Assembly (NCBI RefSeq): GCF_008629685.1
Contig: NZ_VWSF01000008.1
Location: forward strand, 124,001 to 188,000
DNA: 64,000 nt
Source of the DNA: Adhaeribacter rhizoryzae
Lineage (GTDB): Bacteria > Bacteroidota > Bacteroidia > Cytophagales > Hymenobacteraceae
Direction: 5' to 3'
Both the position numbers and the translations under genes were made by a program. How positions within the stretch are numbered: position 1 is the stretch's first letter; each line of letters opens with the position of its first letter. Of the stretch, positions 16,405 through 23,692 are shown one piece after another. A model generated the notes under the pieces. That model saw nothing but the letters and a program-made list of their open reading frames with translations, did no database searches and was not told the DNA's origin.

Positions 16405-16812
16405 AGTTTTATTTTATTAATTAAGTTAAAATCCTTTGCTAAAGGGTTTGGCTTTTTTTACGGGAATAACTTTAAGAGAGTTAAGAAATAATTGAGCAGC
16501 AGAATATTATTAAGCTTTTAGACAGCCGCATTCTAATAATTACTGCTTACGCAGGCACAGATTCTACTAAATATTTTATAGGTATCTGACAATAATGTTA
16601 TTCCGGAGCTAAACAGGGAAAGTTGTATTTTCTGTAAGGGTTTGTAATACAAAAGGCTATAATTATTATGTACTTATGGGGCTCGGGCTGGTAATTAGAT
16701 TAATGCCATTTTGTCTTGTTCTTTTGCTCGTGCCTAAATAAAACAGCAATTTTTACAGTATGGTATAAGATTTGTTTTGTTAAGAAACATAAGATCATGA
16801 AGGGAAAAGACG
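16405..16812. other. Divergent intergenic region, 408 bases
   Basis: This region separates the disordered-protein gene (minus) from the small heat-shock gene (plus). It is AT-rich, with a short hairpin AATCCTTT/AAAGGGTT near 16429-16449 and no credible open frame. It should contain the promoters of both genes, but I see no strong TAnnTTTG match. Confidence 0.6.
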
Positions 16813-17217
16813 ATGTATATCATAAAAAATAAAAAAATATTAAAAAGCTTTGGTAACCAGATTGACCAACTAAATACCTTAACCGGTGGCATTAGTATGG
16901 CTCAGTTTAAGGTAACTAATAAGCCAGATAAAATGGTGGTAACTGTGTTGGCACCATCGGTTAGTCCAGACCTGATACAGGTACAGGTAGAGTATAATAA
17001 ACTGATGGTGTATGCTACTTTACCGTTAAACGAAGAATATAATACCGAGCAGCCAAGTGTTAATTTGCCTTTGTTTGCGCAGGTTATTGACATACCGTTT
17101 CACGTGGATGTAGACCAGATTCAGGCCAATTACAGAAACGGCAAACTGCACATAAACTTACCGTTTACCGAAGGCCGTTTAAATAACCGCCGCAGTATTC
17201 AGATAGAACAGGAGTAA
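16813..17217 (+). CDS. Hsp20/alpha-crystallin family small heat-shock protein
   Basis: A 134-residue protein. The alpha-crystallin domain spans about residues 35-125: a first strand pair (MVVTVLAPSVSPDLIQVQVEYNKLMVYA), then IPFHVDVDQIQANYRNGKLHINLPF, which contains the family's A-x-x-x-NGxLxIxLP signature. The N-terminal about 30 residues begin KNKKILKSFGNQIDQLN, shared with Cytophagales members. Small heat-shock proteins bind unfolding proteins and hold them for DnaK. An upstream ATG at 16798 opens only a 12-codon frame and is not used. An IxI motif is not clear at the C-terminus. It pairs logically with the CbpA system at the left of the window. Confidence 0.88.
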   Translation: MYIIKNKKILKSFGNQIDQLNTLTGGISMAQFKVTNKPDKMVVTVLAPSVSPDLIQVQVEYNKLMVYATLPLNEEYNTEQPSVNLPLFAQVIDIPFHVDVDQIQANYRNGKLHINLPFTEGRLNNRRSIQIEQE

Positions 17218-17254
17218 AACTGTTGAAATAAAAATAAACGAGGGGCTATGAATA

Positions 17255-17638
17255 ATGGCCCTTTTTTATTTACTTTATATAAATGGTGCCGGAAAGCGGA
17301 TAGCTCACGGTGCTTGGCTAAAACCAGAATATACCGGTGGGCCGGAACAAAAACATTTTTATAGGAGTTTAAAGGACATGGTTAATTTAATATTTCCTCC
17401 CAAATACATGGCCGTGTATGCGCAATGCATCGATGATTCGTTACCGGCCTTCGAGCCCCAGGAATGGATTCAGGAAGGGCGCATTTACCAGGTTAAACAT
17501 TACACCGAAGCTTTGAATAATAGTGAGGGTTTTGCCGTTACCATTCTGGACGCAAACGGCGAAGAAATTCATCCGTCGCCGTCGCACTGGAGTTTTGCTT
17601 CGGACCGTTTCGAAATATTTAGTATCTGTTTGAATTAA
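17255..17638 (+). CDS. Small protein of unknown function
   Basis: A 127-residue protein that I do not recognise. The C-terminal half (from about residue 43, MVNLIFPPKY) contains QEWIQEGRIYQVKHYTEA and HWSFASDRFEIF, which is the layout of small family members with a G-x-x-Y-x-V strand and W..RFE end that occur in many Bacteroidota. The N-terminal 40 residues may not be translated: the ATG at 17379 is an alternative start. No signal peptide is evident. The gene follows the heat-shock gene after 37 bases, so the two might share a transcript. Confidence 0.55.
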   Translation: MALFYLLYINGAGKRIAHGAWLKPEYTGGPEQKHFYRSLKDMVNLIFPPKYMAVYAQCIDDSLPAFEPQEWIQEGRIYQVKHYTEALNNSEGFAVTILDANGEEIHPSPSHWSFASDRFEIFSICLN

Positions 17639-17685
17639 TTTTTCGTAGGTGCAAGCATATTTTTTTATTTAGAGCAGAGGGAGAA

Positions 17686-17931
17686 ATGCTGGCACAGGAA
17701 GAGTTTAAAGTTTTAACCACCACCGAACAAGTAGCTATTTTGCGCAATCATGGCAATTACATTCATTACCGGGTTAAGGGCTGGTGCAAAATTGAGCTTT
17801 ATTGGTTTCATAAATTTTACGTAGAAATTTGGTATTTGCACAACGACCAAACTGTTGGATTAATTAGGGTACTTACCGGTAAACCATCGCTGGAGCCTTA
17901 CCTGGATACCATTCAGCTTAAAGTGGTTTAA
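17686..17931 (+). CDS. Small protein of unknown function
   Basis: An 81-residue protein with no family that I can name. It is rich in aromatic residues: residues 30-60 contain YRVKGWCKIELYWFHKFYVEIWYL. An AGAGGGAG sequence five to eight bases before the ATG is a strong ribosome-binding site, unusual for this genome and good support for translation. It follows the preceding small gene by 47 bases on the same strand. A long terminator lies about 100 bases after the stop. Its aromatic-rich beta-strand pattern suggests a compact beta fold. Confidence 0.65.
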   Translation: MLAQEEFKVLTTTEQVAILRNHGNYIHYRVKGWCKIELYWFHKFYVEIWYLHNDQTVGLIRVLTGKPSLEPYLDTIQLKVV

Positions 17932-18027
17932 CCATTTATTTAAGAACAAGCTTTAGAGGTTTTTTAAGGTACCCCCGAAACCGGAATACCTACCGCGGTA
18001 AATAATAATTTATCAGTGTTTATAAAT

Positions 18028-18074
18028 AAAATTAGCCGGCCAGTAATATTTAAATATTGCTGGCCGGCTAATTT
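18028..18074. terminator. Long terminator hairpin
   Basis: Stem AAAATTAGCCGGCCAG / CTGGCCGGCTAATTTT closed by a second short stem AATATT/AAATATT. Near-symmetrical A/T tracts make it bidirectional. It ends the small-gene cluster at 16813-17931. Confidence 0.87.
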
Positions 18075-18137
18075 TATTTTATGCCCATATAACTGGTGGC
18101 AAGTGTACGCTTTGCAACTACCTCTACATAATTGTTT

Positions 18138-18167
18138 TTTGTTGGGTAAAAATAATTTTTACTTTAA
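18138..18167 (+). promoter_or_regulatory. Possible promoter for the methylglyoxal synthase-like gene
   Basis: TTTG at 18138-18141 and TACTTTAA at 18160-18167 are spaced as in Bacteroidota promoters, although the -7 box is not perfect. Start codon at 18200. Confidence 0.35.
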
Positions 18168-18199
18168 TACAAAACTTTTGTAAAGCAAACCTGCCCTAT

Positions 18200-18574
18200 A
18201 TGAAAACAATTGCCTTGATTGCCCATAACGAGAAAAAAAACGAACTGCTAGCCTGGACCAAGCAACACCGCGAAATATTGCAGCATTACGAATTAATTGG
18301 CACCTCTAACACCGCTAAATTAATTAGTGGTTTATTGGGTTTAGAAGTAAAGCCTTTTGGCCACGGCCCCAGCGGCGGCGATATTTTACTTTCGGCCAAA
18401 ATTTTAAAAGGCAAAGTGCAGAAAGTAATATTTTTTATTGATTCTGAAAACCCCCACGGCCACGAACACGATATTCAAACCCTAATCCGGACGGCGGTAA
18501 TTAACAACGTGCCCATTGCGTTAAACCGGGCCTCGGCCGATTATATTATTTTGGAACAGCAAACGCAACCTTAA
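18200..18574 (+). CDS. mgsA: Methylglyoxal synthase family protein, divergent active site
   Basis: A 124-residue single-domain protein of the MGS-like family. Compared with E. coli MgsA (offset of 10 residues), the catalytic His19 and Asp71, Asp91, His98 and Asp101 are kept as His9, Asp61, Asp81, His88 and Asp91. But Asp20 is Asn10, the phosphate loop TGTTG is TSNTA, and SGPMGGD is HGPSGGD. Methylglyoxal synthase converts dihydroxyacetone phosphate to methylglyoxal as a bypass of lower glycolysis. The changes raise doubt about full activity or substrate. The gene stands alone, with terminators on both sides. The fold assignment is firm, the activity is not. Confidence 0.75.
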   Translation: MKTIALIAHNEKKNELLAWTKQHREILQHYELIGTSNTAKLISGLLGLEVKPFGHGPSGGDILLSAKILKGKVQKVIFFIDSENPHGHEHDIQTLIRTAVINNVPIALNRASADYIILEQQTQP

Positions 18575-18639
18575 GCTAGTCTAGGAAGGAGCAGCCTATT
18601 TCTAAAGCGCGTGGAATATGCTAATTTGGTAAATTATCT

Positions 18640-18682
18640 TAAAAAAAAGGCCTCTGCCGCGTATAGCAGCAGAGGCCTTTAT
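18640..18682 (-). terminator. Terminator of the small membrane-protein gene
   Basis: Stem AAAGGCCTCTGC (18646-18657) with GCAGAGGCCTTT (18669-18680), followed on the minus strand by a T-run. About 20 bases past the stop. Confidence 0.85.
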
Positions 18683-18701
18683 GTAAAAGCAGCTTTGGCT
18701 T

Positions 18702-18962
18702 TTAAGCAGCCTGGTGGTGCTCGTCGTTATCATCCGCAGCCCGGGCCACTACAAAAATTGTTACCACTGCCACCGCAGCTACCGCTAAAACCATTTGCCG
18801 GGGCGTTAGTTTTTTACTGGCTTTCATCAGCAGGTGACCGGTATCTTGCAGTAAATCGGGTAGTTTTTCATAGTTACCGTCTTTAAATACGTGCATCACA
18901 TTTTCGAAAGCCCGCGATAAATCCTGTGGTTGTACTAGGGAAGTATTATTAGCCTGATCCAT
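18702..18962 (-). CDS. Small single-pass membrane protein
   Basis: An 86-residue protein with an N-terminal half of mixed helical character (about 10-50), a LTPRQMVLAVAAV linker and a hydrophobic segment (about 55-75, VLAVAAVAVVTIFVVARA), then an acidic-His tail (DDNDEHHQAA). The layout is N-terminal helices facing the cytosol, one transmembrane span and a short charged end. It is similar in plan to the small protein at 40021-40335 (helical part, then S/TTxQK-like turn, then transmembrane segment). No recognised domain. A strong terminator follows. Confidence 0.65.
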   Translation of the reverse strand: MDQANNTSLVQPQDLSRAFENVMHVFKDGNYEKLPDLLQDTGHLLMKASKKLTPRQMVLAVAAVAVVTIFVVARAADDNDEHHQAA

Positions 18963-19114
18963 AATTTTAGTTTTTGTTTAGTGTTCTCTACTTTTTATAG
19001 CACCTATTTGTTGCAGGCAGGCCTATTTTAGGCCTATTTGCCAACAGCATTTGCTATACGTAAAACTATAAACCACGGCTAATCATTTTTTAGATTTATC
19101 AATAACCAACAATA

Positions 19115-19390
19115 CTAAGCCAATTGGTTGCCGCCAGCGTTTTTTACCTCTTCGCCGATTTTCTGCAATATTTTATCCGGGCTGTACATCATGCTGGCCG
19201 GAAAGCCAACATTTACATTGTTTACGGCCAGGGTTTGGGTAGCCTCATCGTAGTTGTATTCGGCTGATACGCCTTTCTCAGAAATACGACCGTTGTTGCC
19301 GGCCAGGTTAATGCCAAAGCCAGATAATTTTGAACGAAGATTGTTATAGATTTCGGGAGAGATACCGGAATATTGCGCGCTTTTTGCCAT
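19115..19390 (-). CDS. Small protein of unknown function
   Basis: A 91-residue protein with no named family. It starts MAKSAQYSGISPEIYNNL and contains a beta-rich middle (GVSAEYNYDEATQTLAVNNVNVGFPASMMYSP) and a helical end. There is no signal peptide or membrane span, so it is cytosolic. It lies between the small membrane-protein gene and the M49-like peptidase gene, all on the minus strand with gaps over 130 bases. It is the right length and composition for a real gene, and its start context is AAATTATGG-like. Function is unknown. Confidence 0.6.
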   Translation of the reverse strand: MAKSAQYSGISPEIYNNLRSKLSGFGINLAGNNGRISEKGVSAEYNYDEATQTLAVNNVNVGFPASMMYSPDKILQKIGEEVKNAGGNQLA

Positions 19391-19524
19391 AATTTTAATT
19401 TGTTAGTAAGGGTTTAAAGTAAATTAATATTTCTAATTAACGCATTTGCAGTTGATTTTGCCTAAAAAAGAGGACACAAATAGTTGTTTTAACGAATTGT
19501 TAATATGCTTTCTGCTTTTAACTA

Positions 19525-21192
19525 CTAAAGGCCAAGTACTTCCAGGCCTTGGTCAAATACCACGTCTACCGGAATATTAGCCTCGCTCAGGCGGTCGAGG
19601 TCGGCTTGCAGTTTGCTGTCTATTTTGCCTTGTTCTTCCAGTAATTTTCCTACGCCAGCATAATCGCCGTTGCCTTGCAAGGTTAATATTTCTGCCGATA
19701 ATTTATTCATGGCCTGTTCCATTTTAGGATAGTTTACGCGGTAGGTATTGGTTTTTTCGTCGCGTTCAAAAGCGCCGTTCTGGGCAAAAAAGTTAAAGCG
19801 CACCATATTGGCCTGCCCGTGGGCACTGGCGGCGCCAAACCTTACCGACCGAAAAATACCCGCCAGGAAAGTAGTATAATAATCTTTCATGTCGCCTTGG
19901 ATTTCGCCTTTGGCGTGCAACTGGTTTATCATGTACAAGCCCAGAATATCGGCTTTGCCTTCTTCCAGCGCCGAGCCTTTTTCTTTTAAAGCATCGCGCA
20001 CGGTGCCCTGGCCGTTTACCAGGTTTTTAATGCCCAGCCCGTGTGCCACTTCATGAAACATGGTTGTCGCAAAAAAAGCATCGAAGGTAACGTGCTGCCG
20101 CTGGTCTTCGGCAATTAAGGTAGTGGCAATGGGCTGCATTATTTTATCGAATTTGGCCTGCATGGCATTTTTTAGCTGCAGCCGCCGGGTGCCTTTTTTT
20201 AACTGTACTTCTTCGTCGTTGGGCAGGTTAATGGCAATGGTTTTGCTGCCCGCATTGCAATCGCCGGCGTAGTAAATTACATCGTAGGCGTTCAGGTCAG
20301 AGTCGGTGCCGGGCTTTTCTTTTTTATATTTTTCAGCTACCGGTAGGCCGCGCTGTAATTCGGGCAAGAATGCCGCGTACCGGGCCAGTTTTTTACTCCA
20401 TTCCTGGTCTTTTATTAATACGTAAGCTTCGTGCGCGGCTTTGTAGTTAAATAATTTGTCTTCGTAAACTTCTATGGGGCCTACCACAAAATCGATGGTG
20501 TTGGTTTTCATATCCATCCAGGCTAAATCGCTGGGCTGGTAGTTATCGGTGAGCAATGCCTCGGCCCGCAAGGTTAAATATTTCTTCAGCCCCGCATCTT
20601 CGGCCAAACCGGCCGCTTGCCGCAATAATTCGGCAGCTTTTTCTACCTGCGCTTTAAATTGCACGTGGTACGGTATGGTTATTAACTGGCCTTTTGGGTC
20701 GCGGCGCAGCAAGGTATATTGGCTCTTCTTATCTTTTAAATCAGCTTTTTCAAACTCCTCTTTGGTCATATCGGGCGGGTAAAAATTAGCTGCTTCGGGC
20801 TTGGGACCAATATTTTTAATAAAAGGGGTGTTGTTATCTAACCTATCCCAGGGGCCGTAATTTATTTGTACCAGCCGGCGGGTGGCCCCGTCCGAGATAG
20901 AATTCAGCAGCGAGTCGCGCTGCCCATAAGCTTCGTACCAGAAAATATCATCCATTATTTTGGCCACCTCAACCAGCAACGGAATCATTTGTTTTTCCTT
21001 AGCCGTTAGCTTATTTAAATCGGTGGTGAGGCTAACTTCTTCGTATTTATTCAGGCGTTGGTGCAGCGGTGCGGCAGTTTCGTCTGGGGTGGCCGTGGTG
21101 CCCTTGGTTTGGTTGTCGGTTTTCTTTTGGTTAGAACAGCCAGCCAGCATTAAACTGCCCACAGCCAGGAATAGCATATATTTAAGCTTCAT
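19525..21192 (-). CDS. M49 (dipeptidyl-peptidase III)-like metallopeptidase, lipoprotein
   Basis: A 555-residue lipoprotein (lipobox LMLAGC near residue 18). The zinc motif is FHEVAHGLG (His380, Glu381, His384) and a second EEGKAD motif follows about 30 residues later. True M49 enzymes carry HExxGH and EEC(R)AD; here the first motif is HExxH, one residue shorter, so it belongs to a divergent branch annotated as Zn-dependent hydrolase in Bacteroidota. It likely removes dipeptides from short peptides in the periplasm. The ATG at 21192 was chosen over a TTG at 21210 because it starts the signal peptide. The N-terminal region is long and helical. Activity is inferred. Confidence 0.8.
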   Translation of the reverse strand: MKLKYMLFLAVGSLMLAGCSNQKKTDNQTKGTTATPDETAAPLHQRLNKYEEVSLTTDLNKLTAKEKQMIPLLVEVAKIMDDIFWYEAYGQRDSLLNSISDGATRRLVQINYGPWDRLDNNTPFIKNIGPKPEAANFYPPDMTKEEFEKADLKDKKSQYTLLRRDPKGQLITIPYHVQFKAQVEKAAELLRQAAGLAEDAGLKKYLTLRAEALLTDNYQPSDLAWMDMKTNTIDFVVGPIEVYEDKLFNYKAAHEAYVLIKDQEWSKKLARYAAFLPELQRGLPVAEKYKKEKPGTDSDLNAYDVIYYAGDCNAGSKTIAINLPNDEEVQLKKGTRRLQLKNAMQAKFDKIMQPIATTLIAEDQRQHVTFDAFFATTMFHEVAHGLGIKNLVNGQGTVRDALKEKGSALEEGKADILGLYMINQLHAKGEIQGDMKDYYTTFLAGIFRSVRFGAASAHGQANMVRFNFFAQNGAFERDEKTNTYRVNYPKMEQAMNKLSAEILTLQGNGDYAGVGKLLEEQGKIDSKLQADLDRLSEANIPVDVVFDQGLEVLGL

Positions 21193-21270
21193 ACAAAACA
21201 GGTTTAGCAAGTGAGGCTAAATTACAAATTTTATTGGGGTATACGTGTCGATTTAACTTTTACCAATTGC

Positions 21271-21657
21271 TTAGCTCTCGTAAAGTTCCAGGGGTAATTT
21301 GTCAGGGTCCTGAAAAAAGGTAAACCGTTTGCCGGTTAGTTCATCTACCCGAATTGGTTCGGTAATTATTCCTTTTGCGTTTAGCTCGGCTACAGCGGCC
21401 TCTAAGTCTTTAACTGCAAAAGCCAGGTGGCGTAAACCGCAGCTTTCGGGTTGGCTTTGGCGTGGCGGCGGTTCCGGAAACGAAAACAGTTCTATCTGGT
21501 AAACGCCATTTACGGCTAAATCTAATTTATAAGATTGCCGTGGTGCCCGGTACGTTTCCTGTATTACCTGCAGGCCTAATTTCCCAACGTAAAATTCTTT
21601 CGAAACAGCGTAATCCGAGCAAATAATGGCAATATGATGAATGCGGTCGAGTTGCAT
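21271..21657 (-). CDS. VOC-family (glyoxalase I-like) protein
   Basis: A 128-residue protein with the vicinal oxygen chelate fold: HHIAIICSDYAVSKEFYVGKLGLQVIQE at the start and GLRHLAFAVKDLEAAVAELNAKGI in the second half, ending FFQDPDKLPLELYE, where His and Glu residues provide the metal site. It resembles the YaeR/GloA2-type single-domain members, not the canonical glyoxalase I. Possible role: isomerising or detoxifying alpha-keto aldehydes; a link to the methylglyoxal synthase-like gene about 3 kb away is tempting but unproven. It sits just downstream of the M49-like gene's start region on the same strand. Confidence 0.82.
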   Translation of the reverse strand: MQLDRIHHIAIICSDYAVSKEFYVGKLGLQVIQETYRAPRQSYKLDLAVNGVYQIELFSFPEPPPRQSQPESCGLRHLAFAVKDLEAAVAELNAKGIITEPIRVDELTGKRFTFFQDPDKLPLELYES

Positions 21658-21800
21658 GGTTTAACAGAATAGGTTAGATGCCGTAAAAATAAATATAGAA
21701 AGAAACACTATATAATAATATTAAATTCGCGCTAAAGGTAAAGCCGTTTAAACAAGAACCTGAATTGGTGCTCAGCAAAAATTCAGATAGAGCAGCAAGC

Positions 21801-23393
21801 ATGCGTAAAAAAATACTCTTTTTGGGTTTAATCGGTTTACTTGCCTGGGGGTTGGTGAAAATTCTTTTTTTTTCGGGTATTACGCAAACCCCGCCTGCAC
21901 CTACTTTCCGGAAGGCAACTGAACCCGGTTTTGTGTGGGCCAGTGCCGGCGAACACTATGCCCGGGGCTGGTTAGGTGAATTTTTACTCGGGCAGCACTA
22001 CCGCCCGGTCTGGACTACGCCCATAAAAGTGCCTGTATTAAATTTAGCTCAGCTAAAAGGTGGCATGCGCGTAGGAAAATTGGGCGGTGGCCAGCAAACT
22101 ACCAGCTTAAGCTTAATTGCCCCTAACGGACAAACCTGGGTGTTGCGCTCCCTGGATAAAGACCCCGTGAATATTTTGCCGCCGTTCTGGCGACGCACCG
22201 TTTTTGCCGATTTATTACGCGATCAGATTTCAGCTTCTCATCCGTATGGTGCCTTGGTGGTAAGCCCGCTAGCCAAAGCCGCAGGAATATTTCATACCAA
22301 TCCGCAGGTAGTTTTTGTTTCGGCTTCCGATTCCCACATTCAGCCTTTTAAAAACCGGATGGGAGATAAATTATTCCTGCTCGAAGAAAAATACGGCGAC
22401 AGTGCCCGGGTGTGGCCGCAGTTTAAAGAAGCTTCGGAACTGGTAGATAGCCGCGTTATGCTCGATAGGCGATTCCGGTACCAGAACCACCGCATCGACG
22501 AAAAAGCTTTTGCCCAATGCCGGTTGTTCGATTTATTTATTGGCGACTGGGACCGGCACGAAGGCCAATGGAATTGGGCTGCCTTCTCCACTGATTCGGT
22601 CACGTATTATAAACCTATTCCGAAAGATCGCGATCAGGCTTTTAGCTTGTACCAGGACGGCCTACTGCCGTGGTTACTTACCCGCAATTTTGCCATGCCT
22701 AAGTTTAGCCATTTCGATTACCAGGTTACTAATGTTAAGGGTTACACAATAAACGCCAGTTTTATAGATGCGCGCGCCCTTACCAGCGTAACCTTGCCCG
22801 AATTTAAAGCATTGGCTAAGCAACTGCAGGCGCAACTAACCGACTCTGTGCTAGAAGCAGCCGTAAGAATATTGCCACCAGCGGTTTATAAATTAACCGG
22901 CCCCGATTTAGTTAATAAACTCAAAAGCCGCCGCCAGAACTTAGTGGCGATAGCAACAAAATATTACCGGGTACTAGCCCGCCACGTAATAATTCCGGGC
23001 ACCGACGAGCGCGAAAAGTTTGTAATTAAGCGTTTGTCAAACGGGCAAGTACAGGTTACTATTTACCAGCTAACTTCTGCTGGTGCTGTCCGGAACCTGT
23101 ATTACCAACGCCTTTTTACCAGCCACGAAACAAAAGAAATTACCTTACATGGTTTGGCGGGCGCCGATATTTTTGAAGTAACGGGCAAAGTAGAACAAAG
23201 CATTAAAATAAATATTGTGGGCGGTTTAGGCGAAGATATAATCACTGATTATTCGCAGGTAACCAGCGGCCAGAAAAGCACCATTATTATTGATACCCAC
23301 GAAGGCAACGAAATAATTTGGGGCCCCAGCTCAGAAGACAAAACTTTAAAAGAAGATCTCTCTGTTCATTATTTCGATCGGGAAGGTCTGTAA
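21801..23393 (+). CDS. Membrane-anchored protein with kinase-like DRH motif, family often fused to metallophosphatases
   Basis: A 530-residue protein with an N-terminal transmembrane helix (about 4-24). A middle domain (about 90-290) contains FRSVDKDP-like WVLRSLDKDPVNILP, DQISASHPYGALVVSPLAKAAGI, then LFIGDWDRHEGQWNW (Asp251, Arg252, His253) and PKDRDQAFS (Asp276, Asp278). The pair of DRH and DRDQAF motifs looks like the catalytic and metal-binding loops of the Fam20/HipA kinase-like fold. I recall the same domain in large Bacteroidota proteins that also hold a calcineurin-type phosphatase and a beta-barrel; this one is a free-standing version. ATG at 21801 was chosen because a TTG at 21765 precedes no better start. 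The C-terminal third is a beta-rich region. Kinase activity is an inference. Confidence 0.6.
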   Translation: MRKKILFLGLIGLLAWGLVKILFFSGITQTPPAPTFRKATEPGFVWASAGEHYARGWLGEFLLGQHYRPVWTTPIKVPVLNLAQLKGGMRVGKLGGGQQTTSLSLIAPNGQTWVLRSLDKDPVNILPPFWRRTVFADLLRDQISASHPYGALVVSPLAKAAGIFHTNPQVVFVSASDSHIQPFKNRMGDKLFLLEEKYGDSARVWPQFKEASELVDSRVMLDRRFRYQNHRIDEKAFAQCRLFDLFIGDWDRHEGQWNWAAFSTDSVTYYKPIPKDRDQAFSLYQDGLLPWLLTRNFAMPKFSHFDYQVTNVKGYTINASFIDARALTSVTLPEFKALAKQLQAQLTDSVLEAAVRILPPAVYKLTGPDLVNKLKSRRQNLVAIATKYYRVLARHVIIPGTDEREKFVIKRLSNGQVQVTIYQLTSAGAVRNLYYQRLFTSHETKEITLHGLAGADIFEVTGKVEQSIKINIVGGLGEDIITDYSQVTSGQKSTIIIDTHEGNEIIWGPSSEDKTLKEDLSVHYFDREGL

Positions 23394-23636
23394 TCCATTG
23401 ATTATTTATGTGTTATGGTAGTTTAAAAGTTTATTACTACTGATTTTGCTTAAACAAAAAAGGCAAAATAAATATCCTTTCAGGAAGCCTTGCGTTAATT
23501 ATTTAATTTACTGTTTCGTAATGTTGTACCTGTAAATACTTAACTCACCCAGAAGATGCATAGGCTTATGAGAAAGTATAAATAATTATCTGAATATAAG
23601 AATTTTCTATTCCATATTTGCTTATGCGCATATTTA

Positions 23637-23668
23637 TTTTATATGGAGTTTATATTTATATATATTTG
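23637..23668 (+). promoter_or_regulatory. Possible promoter of the OGDH operon
   Basis: TATATTTG at 23661-23668 matches the TAnnTTTG -7 box, with a TTTA-type -33 element near 23637. It lies 24 bases before the start of the E1 gene. Confidence 0.45.
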
Positions 23669-23692
23669 GCGAATTTTAAATGATGAAATCTG

